Positions 1 through 4,845 of a stretch of 5,149 nucleotides of DNA are shown here, in pieces. Positions within the stretch are counted from its first letter, which is position 1. Each line of letters starts with the position of its first letter. Source of the DNA: Magnetospira sp. (GTDB lineage: Bacteria > Pseudomonadota > Alphaproteobacteria > Rhodospirillales > Magnetospiraceae); contig JANQGL010000418.1 of NCBI GenBank assembly GCA_028277325.1, positions 1 through 5,149 on the forward strand, read 5' to 3'. A program made the translations under genes and the position numbers. Below the pieces are notes generated by a model. That model was not told where the DNA came from. It searched no databases and was given only the letters and a program-made list of their open reading frames with translations.

Positions 1-840
1 CGGGAACCACTTGGACTCGTACTCTTCGCCGTAGGCGTTGCAGGTATAGGTCTTGAGGTGCAGGAAGTAGGCGCCCACCGGGCCGTAGCCGTCCTTGAAC
101 CGGGCGAGAACGATCTTGTTCTCCATCTGGGTCATCTTCGCGCCGGCGCCGATCAGCAGGCCATAGGCCGATCCCGACGACCAGGGCGCATACCAGACGC
201 GACCCGCGCCCTCGCCGACCGAGCGCGGCTTGTAGATGTTGGAGGCCCCGCCGGCGCCGACGATGACGGTCTTCGACTTGAAGACGTGGTAGTCGCCGGT
301 GCGGACGTTGAAGCCGACGGCCCCGGCGACCCGGTTCTCCTTGGCTTCGTCCATCAGCAGATGAGTGAGGCAGATCCGGTTGTACACCTTGTCGGCCGAC
401 TTCTTCGCCGCCTCGGCGACGATCGGCTTGTAGGATTCACCGTGGATCATGATCTGCCACCGCCCCTCGCGCTGATAATTCCCCTTTTTCGGGTTTTTCA
501 TCAGCGGCAGGCCCCATTCCTCGAACTGGTGCACCGCCGAATCCACGTGGCGGGCCATGTCGAACAGCAGGTCCTCGCGCACCATGCCCATCAGGTCGAT
601 GCGCGCATAGCGGACGTGGTCCTCGGGGTTGTTCTCCCCGAACCGGGTGCCCATGTAGCAGTTGATGGCGTAGAGGCCCTGGGCCACCGCGCCGGAACGA
701 TCGATGTTCGCCTTCTCGGCGATCACGATCTTCTTGTTCTGGCCCCAGTACCGGGCTTCGAAGGCCGCGCCGGTGCCGCCGAGGCCAGCACCCGCAACCA
801 GGATGTCGATGTTGTCTTCGACGATCGTTTTGTAGGCCAT
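1..840 (-). CDS. aprA: Adenylylsulfate (APS) reductase alpha subunit, N-terminal 280 residues (cut by window edge)
   Basis: Flavoprotein subunit of dissimilatory APS reductase. In a sulfur oxidiser it converts sulfite plus AMP to APS in the cytoplasm, passing two electrons to AprB. The start is the ATG at 840-838; the frame runs without a stop to the left edge, giving 280 residues of a family usually about 620-660 long. The N-terminus has a dinucleotide-binding glycine motif (GAGLGG, residues 17-22) and an acidic residue ending the second strand (E42), as expected for FAD. The SGAVAQGLYAIN stretch (49-60), the WYAPW segment (216-220) and ARFKDGYGPVGA (246-257) are family signatures. N60, W220 and R247 probably correspond to the active-site Asn74, Trp234 and Arg265 of the Archaeoglobus enzyme. 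The start overlaps the aprB stop by one base (TGATG), so translation is probably coupled; an AGGGG lies 10 bases upstream inside aprB. Identification is very secure. Confidence 0.97.
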   Translation of the reverse strand, partial: MAYKTIVEDNIDILVAGAGLGGTGAAFEARYWGQNKKIVIAEKANIDRSGAVAQGLYAINCYMGTRFGENNPEDHVRYARIDLMGMVREDLLFDMARHVDSAVHQFEEWGLPLMKNPKKGNYQREGRWQIMIHGESYKPIVAEAAKKSADKVYNRICLTHLLMDEAKENRVAGAVGFNVRTGDYHVFKSKTVIVGAGGASNIYKPRSVGEGAGRVWYAPWSSGSAYGLLIGAGAKMTQMENKIVLARFKDGYGPVGAYFLHLKTYTCNAYGEEYESKWFP

Positions 841-1322
841 CAGTAATACACCCCTGCTTTCATCTTAAGACCGTTGGAGTCCAAGGTATGCAATCCGCCG
901 TCGTCGAAGCGGATGTACTTGGGCTCGTTGTAAAGCAGCTGGCTGTCGCGCATTTCCTGACTCGGCCCGGCGACGTCCTTGAGTTGGGGAATACAGGTGC
1001 CCCACGGCTTGGTGGTGATCGGCGCCAGCAGGTTCAGGTCTTTCTCGCCGTTGCGGAACTTGATGCGCCAGGCAATGACCCCCTTTTCCTCGTCGCGGTC
1101 CACGCGCACCGAATGGCCCAGCGGGGCGAAGTCCGCGTAGCCCCGGACATCGATCGCCTTCATCGGGCAGGCCTTCACGCAGGAGTAGCATTCCCAGCAC
1201 ATGTTGGGCTCCAGATTGTAGGCACGCCGGTAGGTCTTGTCGATGTGCATGATGTCGGAAGGACAGATATCGACGCAGTGCCCACAGCCGTCGCAACGAG
1301 TCATGTATACAAACGTTGGCAT
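840..1322 (-). CDS. aprB: Adenylylsulfate reductase beta subunit (two-[4Fe-4S] ferredoxin-like)
   Basis: Electron-transfer subunit of APS reductase, 160 residues, the usual length for sulfur oxidisers. The N-terminal half is a bacterial ferredoxin fold with two complete cluster motifs: C10-x2-C13-x2-C16-x3-C20-P and C42-x2-C45-x2-C48-x3-C52-P. The CWECYSC motif contains W43, probably equivalent to the tryptophan placed between the clusters in the Archaeoglobus structure. The C-terminal part (about 65-160) matches the AprB extension that wraps around AprA, ending in GVYY. The ATG at 1322-1320 is preceded by a good ribosome binding site, AGGGGA (1328-1333), five bases away. It lies 39 bases after aprM and overlaps aprA by one base, so the three genes form one transcription unit. 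No key cysteine is missing. Confidence 0.97.
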   Translation of the reverse strand: MPTFVYMTRCDGCGHCVDICPSDIMHIDKTYRRAYNLEPNMCWECYSCVKACPMKAIDVRGYADFAPLGHSVRVDRDEEKGVIAWRIKFRNGEKDLNLLAPITTKPWGTCIPQLKDVAGPSQEMRDSQLLYNEPKYIRFDDGGLHTLDSNGLKMKAGVYY

Positions 1323-1361
1323 GATTTTCCCCTGTGAATAACGTTGTTTTTCCGCGACGCC

Positions 1362-2213
1362 TTAGTAATGGCGCGGCGCTTCGCGCTTGATGCCGAGGCC
1401 CATGTAGGGCGGGTTGGCCCCCATATATTCCGGGATGTCGGGATACCGCTTCTGCAGGTCGGGATCCGTCAGCTCGCCCAGCTCGGGCAGGTTCTCGTTG
1501 GACCCGTCCGCCTTGATCATGCGCTTCTGGAAGGCGGCGGCCGGCTTGAAGAACATGTGGGCGAACTTCGACCACAGGACGCCCCCGAACAGCACCAGGC
1601 TGGAGACGATGAACAGCACGAAGAACAGCATGCTCAGCCCGCCCAGACCGATCGCCTGGAAGATGGACCAGAGCAGCCCGAACGTGGTCGTGCCGAGGAG
1701 CGACAGGATGAACAGGTCGGCCTGCATGACCCGGTGCCAGGGATTCCCTTCCGCGGCGACGTCGACCCGAATGCGGAACCAGAACCAGTAGCCGCCGTAA
1801 CAGACCATGGCCGCGCCGAGGTGCCAGAGCAGCGCCAGGATGCCCGGACCCGACGCGTCGGGGGCCGGGAAGGCAAACACCATCACGGCGCTCGTCACCA
1901 CGAACAGGATGAATCCGTACATCGTCAGCAGGTGGGCGATGCGGCGCCGCTGGTTGCAGAATTCGGCCGATGCCAGCACGTCCGCCGCAAGGGTCTGGAC
2001 GGCGATCGATATCCTCTCACCGCCGCCGAGTTCCCGTTTTCTCGATTTCTCCGCTTTTTTCGTGTTCTCGAAAAAGTACTGGGCACTCTTCTTGTGGATC
2101 ACGTCGAGCAGCGTTCCGCCCACGACCAACAGGAACATCACCACCACATAAGCCTGCATGGCGAAGGATGGAATCAGCTCCGAAAGCTCGGAAAAGGGGT
2201 TGTTTATGAACAT
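1362..2213 (-). CDS. aprM: APS reductase membrane subunit AprM
   Basis: Integral membrane protein of 283 residues, first gene of aprMBA. In sulfur oxidisers AprM is thought to anchor AprBA at the membrane and link it to the quinone pool, in place of QmoABC; this is family knowledge and was mostly inferred from gene context. Five hydrophobic segments are visible at about residues 17-39, 94-116, 122-146, 164-186 and 191-216, resembling the NarI/HdrE/QmoC-type cytochrome b membrane domain. Histidines H94, H131 and H219 (in KFAHMFF) lie in or at the ends of helices and are candidate heme ligands. Residues 41-92 form a charged cytoplasmic loop; the 220-283 tail is soluble and proline-rich. The ATG at 2213-2211 has a strong GGAGGA Shine-Dalgarno sequence, which decides the start. 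The promoter and a palindromic operator candidate lie just upstream. The name rests on the sequence type plus adjacency to aprBA. Confidence 0.9.
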   Translation of the reverse strand: MFINNPFSELSELIPSFAMQAYVVVMFLLVVGGTLLDVIHKKSAQYFFENTKKAEKSRKRELGGGERISIAVQTLAADVLASAEFCNQRRRIAHLLTMYGFILFVVTSAVMVFAFPAPDASGPGILALLWHLGAAMVCYGGYWFWFRIRVDVAAEGNPWHRVMQADLFILSLLGTTTFGLLWSIFQAIGLGGLSMLFFVLFIVSSLVLFGGVLWSKFAHMFFKPAAAFQKRMIKADGSNENLPELGELTDPDLQKRYPDIPEYMGANPPYMGLGIKREAPRHY

Positions 2214-2216
2214 CTA

Positions 2217-2224
2217 TTTCCTCC
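2217..2224 (-). promoter_or_regulatory. Ribosome binding site of aprM
   Basis: On the minus strand the bases GGAGGAAA end three bases before the aprM ATG. The GGAGG core has normal spacing of about eight bases and fixes the start codon. The palindrome at 2233-2254 lies only eight bases upstream. Confidence 0.8.
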
Positions 2225-2232
2225 AGAGGCCA

Positions 2233-2254
2233 TATATTCAGCAAGCTGAATATA
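2233..2254. promoter_or_regulatory. Perfect 10-2-10 palindrome, candidate ArsR-family operator of aprMBA
   Basis: The left arm TATATTCAGC (2233-2242) and right arm GCTGAATATA (2245-2254) are perfect inverted repeats separated by AA. The core reads ATTC, eight bases, GAAT. This is the ATTC-N8-GAAT spacing described for the sulfur-responsive ArsR repressors SqrR and sHdrR, and it resembles the AT-rich 12-2-12 operators of the ArsR/SmtB family in general. It sits in the aprM leader, about 20-40 bases downstream of the start site predicted from the 2282-2309 promoter, and it also contains a possible -10 box (TATATT on the minus strand). Either position suits repression. An ArsR gene lies divergently at 2954. 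Binding is inferred, not shown. An RNA hairpin near the ribosome binding site is a weaker alternative, because the loop would be very tight. Confidence 0.6.
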
Positions 2255-2281
2255 GATGAGTTTTGGAATGATTTGTGAACC

Positions 2282-2309
2282 ATTGTATGAGAGACTTCTT
2301 ATATTGCAA
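2282..2309 (-). promoter_or_regulatory. Predicted sigma70-type promoter of aprMBA
   Basis: On the minus strand a -35-like TTGCAA (2309-2304) is followed after 16 bases by a -10-like TACAAT (2287-2282). Four and five of six positions match the TTGACA and TATAAT consensus. The boxes sit in an AT-rich island (about 2214-2345) inside GC-rich DNA, 70-100 bases upstream of aprM. Transcription would start near 2275, leaving a leader of about 60 bases that contains the palindrome. The -35 box overlaps the short palindrome ATTGCAAT (2303-2310). Confidence 0.5.
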
Positions 2310-2636
2310 TCAGTTTTGGCGCTTTCGGCACGAAGTTTCCTTCTTGACTGGAGAGATCGGCGTCGCGCGGCAGGTGTTGGACGCCCGACATGCAAGGAAA
2401 GGCGCAGACGCGCCCGTCATCCGCTTGAGGAGGCGGAGGGATTGTGTCTTTCTGGTCGTGGCCTGGTGCCCCGCAGGCTGGAATGGCGGTGCCGCGGGGC
2501 GGTCCGGAGCCCTCCGATTGCATGGGCGATCGAAGAGTCCGGCGCCCCGAACGCCGCAAGCGATTGAAAACCGGGACGTCGCGGGGGCGAACGTCGCCCG
2601 GTGGCGCCATCCCGGCCGTGATCCCGCTGTGCCGCC
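2310..2636. other. Long GC-rich intergenic stretch without a recognised gene
   Basis: Between the apr promoter and the AT-rich patch at 2637 I see no convincing gene. Several frames are open on both strands, but their translations are arginine-, proline- and glycine-rich without domain character, as expected from chance in high-GC DNA. The only structure I can point to is the inverted repeat at 2468-2500. No tRNA-like or attachment-site-like sequence was recognised. Confidence 0.5.
2468..2500. repeat. GC-rich inverted repeat in the apr-arsR intergenic region
   Basis: GCCCCGC (2468-2474) pairs perfectly with GCGGGGC (2494-2500). GGC (2476-2478) and GCC (2491-2493) extend the stem past a bulged A. 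There is no T-tract on either side, so it is not a typical intrinsic terminator. It may be chance in GC-rich DNA. Confidence 0.3.
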
Positions 2637-2665
2637 TTGCATTAAGTCATTGATTGTTATTATTG
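2637..2665 (+). promoter_or_regulatory. AT-rich patch, possible promoter for arsR
   Basis: About 30 AT-rich bases interrupt GC-rich DNA. A -35-like TTGCAT (2637-2642) can be paired with TATTAT (2658-2663, spacer 15) or TATTGT (2661-2666, spacer 18); neither spacing is ideal. If used, the arsR leader would be about 285 bases long. No ATTC-N8-GAAT copy was found here, so autoregulation through the same site type is not evident. Confidence 0.25.
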
Positions 2666-2704
2666 TAGCCCTTCTGGTCGGTGACATGCGCCAGGGACAC
2701 GGGG

Positions 2705-2777
2705 ATCGTATTCGGACCAGACGCCGGCATGTCCGCGACGGTCGCCGCGGCGGGCGAAGGGTCGTGCCCGATACGAT
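2705..2777 (+). repeat. Long-range inverted repeat in the putative arsR leader
   Basis: ATCGTAT (2705-2711) pairs with ATACGAT (2771-2777). CGG (2713-2715) pairs with CCG (2768-2770) across a single bulged T, giving a 10-pair stem around a 52-base GC-rich interior. Its significance is unknown; it could shape the 5' leader of arsR. Confidence 0.3.
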
Positions 2778-2886
2778 GGCTTGGGCGAACCGAACCGCCT
2801 CCTGGTGCCCTTCGGCCCGTCGCGGGAACCGGCAGGCATCCGCGCCGCGTCGACGTGGCGCGCGTGCTTGCCCGACAACGGGGGGG

Positions 2887-2916
2887 GCTCGGGCGGCTCG
2901 GGAGAGTCGCCCGGGT
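2887..2916 (+). repeat. 13-pair hairpin with a GNRA-type tetraloop upstream of arsR
   Basis: Bases 2887-2899 pair with 2904-2916 around the loop GGGA (2900-2903), which fits the GNRA pattern and is closed by a C-G pair. Thirteen consecutive pairs form, three of them G-U wobbles in the plus-strand RNA; the wobbles make the structure better in plus-strand than in minus-strand RNA. It ends 37 bases before the arsR ATG and begins in an eight-G run (2880-2887). No T-tract follows, so it is not an obvious terminator. It may be a leader structure affecting arsR expression or stability. Confidence 0.4.
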
Positions 2917-2953
2917 ACGGGATCAAACTGTCAAGCACGCTGGATCGCCTGTC

Positions 2954-3286
2954 ATGCGCGAGATCATCGAACCGTCCGAGTATACGACGACCTTGATGCG
3001 GGAACTCGGGCATCCGCAACGGATTGCCATCCTGTTCGCCCTGAGCGACGGCGAACGCTGCGTCAAGGAGCTCATGGCCGATCTGGACCTGTGCCAGGCC
3101 AAGGTGTCGCAGCATCTGATGCGGCTGCGCAAACTCCGACTCGTGACCCGCCGGCGCGATCGAAATTCCATTTACTATGCCCTGAACACGCCCCTGGCCG
3201 GGCCTTGCCTGTCCGCCCTGCGCATCCTGTGCAGTTCCGAACCGGGTTTCGGCACGGCGGACGCCGCGCGCCGGCAACGCCCGTAA
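2954..3286 (+). CDS. ArsR/SmtB-family winged-helix transcriptional regulator
   Basis: Dimeric DNA-binding repressor of 110 residues, a typical ArsR length. Residues 12-34 (HPQRIAILFALSDGE core) form the family's first helices. The helix-turn-helix covers about 36-64, with recognition helix around QAKVSQHLMRLRKLRLV. The beta wing covers 65-78 (RRRDRNSIYYALN). It lines up with SqrR-like sequences over its length almost without gaps. The classic alpha3 metal motif ELCVCDL is reduced to ERCVKEL, with one cysteine, C36, and the alpha5 Asp/His site is absent. Cysteines are C36, C47, C85 and C93. C93 falls within one residue of the C-terminal sensing cysteine of SqrR/BigR, but the alpha2 partner is Phe28. 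I chose the ATG at 2954 because family similarity begins there; the ribosome binding site is weak. The frame stays open back to a GTG at 2681, with an unlikely 91-residue extension. The gene diverges from aprMBA, so control of that operon is a natural hypothesis. Confidence 0.88.
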   Translation: MREIIEPSEYTTTLMRELGHPQRIAILFALSDGERCVKELMADLDLCQAKVSQHLMRLRKLRLVTRRRDRNSIYYALNTPLAGPCLSALRILCSSEPGFGTADAARRQRP

Positions 3287-3299
3287 AACCCAGGCAAAG

Positions 3300-3327
3300 A
3301 AAAAGCGGCCGATGCGCAGGAACGGCC
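3300..3327 (-). terminator. Weak candidate terminator of the minus-strand 148-residue gene
   Basis: On the minus strand GGCCG (3327-3323) and CGGCC (3311-3307) form a five-pair stem with an 11-base loop. It is followed by GC and five Ts (3304-3300). It lies about 60 bases beyond the stop at 3389. The stem is short, so support is modest. Confidence 0.3.
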
Positions 3328-3388
3328 TGCCCGGTGACGATCCGCCCGGGCTCGGTGCGGCCGTGGACGCTGTCTCAGACGGCGCCCG

Positions 3389-3835
3389 TCACGCGGTTCC
3401 CGGATCGATCGCGTTCCGCAGCGCGCGGAGGGCGCGGCGCACCGAATCGCGGGTATGGGGATCGTCCGGATGCGGCGGCTGGCCCGGACGCTCGAAATAG
3501 GGCCGCTCCATGGTCATCGCGCCCCAATGGGCGTCGACCCGCCGGACGAAGTCCTCGAGCAGGAAATCGTTGGCCAGCAGGCGGTCGAGGATCTCGGCGA
3601 GCGCGTCCAGCGGCGTGTCCCGATGCGTCGCGACGCGCTCGGTTTCGGAATCGACGATCTGGCAGAGCACGGCTTTCAGGGCGCCGGACCCGTCGTCCGT
3701 TCGCGCCATGACGAACTGCTTGATCTGGCTGGCCGCGCGCACCCCCGGCGGCAGCACGGATTCACCCTTCATCAGGTCCCCGGCTTCCCGCTGAAGGGCG
3801 CCGGGCAGTCCGGATTTGGACCCCTTGCCGATCAC
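3389..3835 (-). CDS. Hypothetical protein of 148 residues
   Basis: I do not recognise this protein. It starts at a GTG (3835-3833), chosen because GGGGAG lies eight bases upstream; an ATG at 3772 would remove 21 residues and is the main alternative. The sequence looks soluble: no membrane segment, no signal peptide and a single cysteine (C58). Residues 32-68 and 74-102 look helical and amphipathic (for example LDALAEILDRLLANDFLLEDFVRRVDAHW in part). They are followed by a proline-rich linker (PYFERPGQPPHPDDP, 112-126) and a basic C-terminal helix (SVRRALRALRNAI, 131-143). Its amino-acid composition is that of a real protein, unlike the overlapping frames. It is convergent with arsR and divergent from the TPR gene, and nothing in its context gives a function. 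Confidence 0.65.
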   Translation of the reverse strand: MIGKGSKSGLPGALQREAGDLMKGESVLPPGVRAASQIKQFVMARTDDGSGALKAVLCQIVDSETERVATHRDTPLDALAEILDRLLANDFLLEDFVRRVDAHWGAMTMERPYFERPGQPPHPDDPHTRDSVRRALRALRNAIDPGTA

Positions 3836-3932
3836 CCCGCTGTCTCCCCACGGCTCTCAACGTCGGCTCCGATGGTAGTGGAAAAGGCGCCGTCCTGGAA
3901 CCACGAACGATCCTTCCAACCGGCCGGCGTGA
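3836..3932. other. Short non-coding interval between divergent genes
   Basis: This holds the upstream region of the 148-residue gene, including its GGGGAG ribosome binding site at the 3844-3849 side. I see no clear -35/-10 pair for either direction. The bases 3937-3957 just beyond contain a short tandem of CCGCACACC. Confidence 0.35.
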
Positions 3933-4134
3933 CGGCACCCCGCACACCCCGCACACCTGTGGAACCGCCCCCGTTTGACCGGACAGCCGGAGGCCCGCCT
4001 CGCCTGCATCCGGGAGCACGCCCGCTCCGGACCCCCCTGCCCCGACCGCCGCGCCGAATGTCACGGTCGAGGGACCGGGCGTCGCGGTCGGGGAGTCGGG
4101 TGTCAAAGCCGGGCGCGATATCCGCGACACGACC
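3933..4134 (+). pseudogene. Coding-like 5' remnant of the TPR-protein gene, split by an apparent frameshift
   Basis: In the frame of the downstream TPR gene, codons stay open from 3979. They read as a plausible Pro/Ala linker followed by VTVEGPGVAVGESG and KAGRDIRDTTVNIG (about 4060-4146), a glycine-rich repeat type often found before helical domains in large multidomain bacterial proteins. This stretch has no ATG, GTG, TTG or CTG, so it cannot start there. The neighbouring frame is open from 3933 and gives a protein-like segment ending in LTGQPEARLACIREHARSG. The two frames meet at a run of six Cs (4032-4037); one C fewer would join them. A stop at 3930 closes the upstream frame, so the true N-terminus is lost in any case. 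I infer a decayed gene; a sequencing or assembly error in the C run is possible. Confidence 0.45.
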
Positions 4135-4683
4135 GTGAACATCGGCTACACGCCCGAACAACCTAGCCAAATTATCGGCGCGGCCCTCGCCGAGCGGACC
4201 GGGGCGCACGAGGCCGAGATCACCGACCTGAGCCGCAAGCTCGACGCCTCGCGACAGGCGGCGATCGGCCTGTACCGCGCCATCCTGGAAAACGTCTCGC
4301 GCGCCGGAGACCCGCTGGTTTGGGCAGCGGTCCAGGGCAACCCGGGCAACGCGCTGCGAACCCTCGGGCAGCGGGAAAACGATCCTGAACGACTCGAGGC
4401 GGCGGTCGCCGCCTACCGCGCGGCGCTCGAGGAATGGACCCGCGACCGCGTCCCGCTCCAATGGGCCGCGACCCAAGACAGTCTGGGTACCGCGCTATCG
4501 ACCCTCGGAGAACGGGACGGCGACACCGACAAGCTCGAGGAAGCCATTGCCGCCTTTGATGCCGCGCTCTCGGTCATCACCCCCGAAACGGCGGCCCACC
4601 ATTTTCCTGTCGTGCAACGGAACCGCGCGCGGGTCCTGGCTCTCCTGGAAGACTTGCGCGCCACCCAAGCAGGGGCCGACTGA
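4135..4683 (+). CDS. Tetratricopeptide-repeat protein, probably the C-terminal remnant of a larger protein
   Basis: TPR scaffolds bind partner proteins; no partner can be named here. From the GTG at 4135 the frame encodes 182 residues. Residues 11-56 are a charged helical segment. Two TPR units of 47 residues follow, about 60-106 and 107-153, each with the pattern PL-x-WAA-x-Q, then LGNALRTLG or LGTALSTLG, ERLEAAVAAYRAALEEWTR or its equivalent. A partial third unit ends at QRNRARVLALLED. I associate this repeat type with large proteins in purple sulfur bacteria that usually carry many units and an N-terminal effector or NTPase domain. Here only two units remain and no such domain is present. 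The GTG has no visible ribosome binding site, and coding character continues upstream of it (see 3933-4134), so the start is formal and the gene may not be expressed. A hairpin terminator follows the stop within five bases. Confidence 0.7.
   Translation: MNIGYTPEQPSQIIGAALAERTGAHEAEITDLSRKLDASRQAAIGLYRAILENVSRAGDPLVWAAVQGNPGNALRTLGQRENDPERLEAAVAAYRAALEEWTRDRVPLQWAATQDSLGTALSTLGERDGDTDKLEEAIAAFDAALSVITPETAAHHFPVVQRNRARVLALLEDLRATQAGAD
4312..4593 (+). repeat. Two tandem diverged TPR-coding units of 141 bases
   Basis: Unit 1 is 4312-4452 and unit 2 is 4453-4593. They align at the protein level over 47 residues, with W63/W110, the LG-x-AL-x-TLG motif and the L-E-x-A-x-AA pattern in register. The DNA has diverged, so this is old duplication rather than recent copying. 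Confidence 0.7.
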
Positions 4684-4687
4684 CGAG

Positions 4688-4714
4688 AAAGGCGCCCCGC
4701 GTCGGGGGCGCTTT
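4688..4714. terminator. Bidirectional intrinsic terminator-like hairpin
   Basis: GCGCCCC (4692-4698) pairs with GGGGCGC (4705-4711) around a six-base loop. The stem is flanked by AAAG on the left and TTT on the right, which extend it and give short T-tracts on both strands. It begins five bases after the TPR stop and lies about 130 bases beyond the EAL stop on the other strand, so it suits convergent genes. The T-tracts are short. Confidence 0.55.
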
Positions 4715-4776
4715 CCGGCCCGGCCGGCCCCCATGTCGCCGACCGAGGACACCTGCCAGCTGTCGAGCAGGCCGGC

Positions 4777-4796
4777 AATCCACCGATCGGCGGATT
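4777..4796. repeat. 20-base near-perfect palindrome between convergent genes
   Basis: AATCC-x-CCGAT mirrored as ATCGG-x-GGATT, with only the sixth pair mismatched (A against C). No T-tract follows on either strand. It lies about 50 bases beyond the EAL gene's stop. It could be a protein-binding site or a cruciform-type 3' element; no function is evident. Confidence 0.3.
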
Positions 4797-4845
4797 CATC
4801 CTTTCGTATGGGTCTTGTCGGGGAGAGTCCGAAACCGCGCCTCGA

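Noticed and set aside
58..846. A 262-codon plus-strand frame opposite aprA
   Set aside because: It is antisense to unmistakable AprA codons; the translation is a complement artefact.
865..1575. A 236-codon minus-strand frame overlapping aprB
   Set aside because: It is the shifted-frame reading of aprB and the end of aprM; the aprB frame holds both ferredoxin motifs.
2710..2713. A second ATTC half-site near the possible arsR promoter
   Set aside because: No GAAT follows at eight bases, so it is not an ATTC-N8-GAAT site.
2681..2953. A longer arsR start at the GTG 2681, or ATG 2729, giving up to 91 extra residues
   Set aside because: The extension is low-complexity, unlike ArsR N-termini, and spans an eight-G run; family similarity begins at the 2954 ATG. 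It cannot be excluded fully.
3329..3351. GCCCGG/CCGGGC inverted repeat between arsR and the 148-residue gene as a terminator
   Set aside because: Six-pair stem with an 11-base loop and no T-tract on either strand; likely chance in GC-rich DNA.
2275..3711. A 478-codon open frame on the plus strand crossing the intergenic region, arsR and the 148-residue gene
   Set aside because: Its translation is Arg/Pro/Ala-rich without domain character and it overlaps genes with clear family matches; high GC content removes stops by chance.
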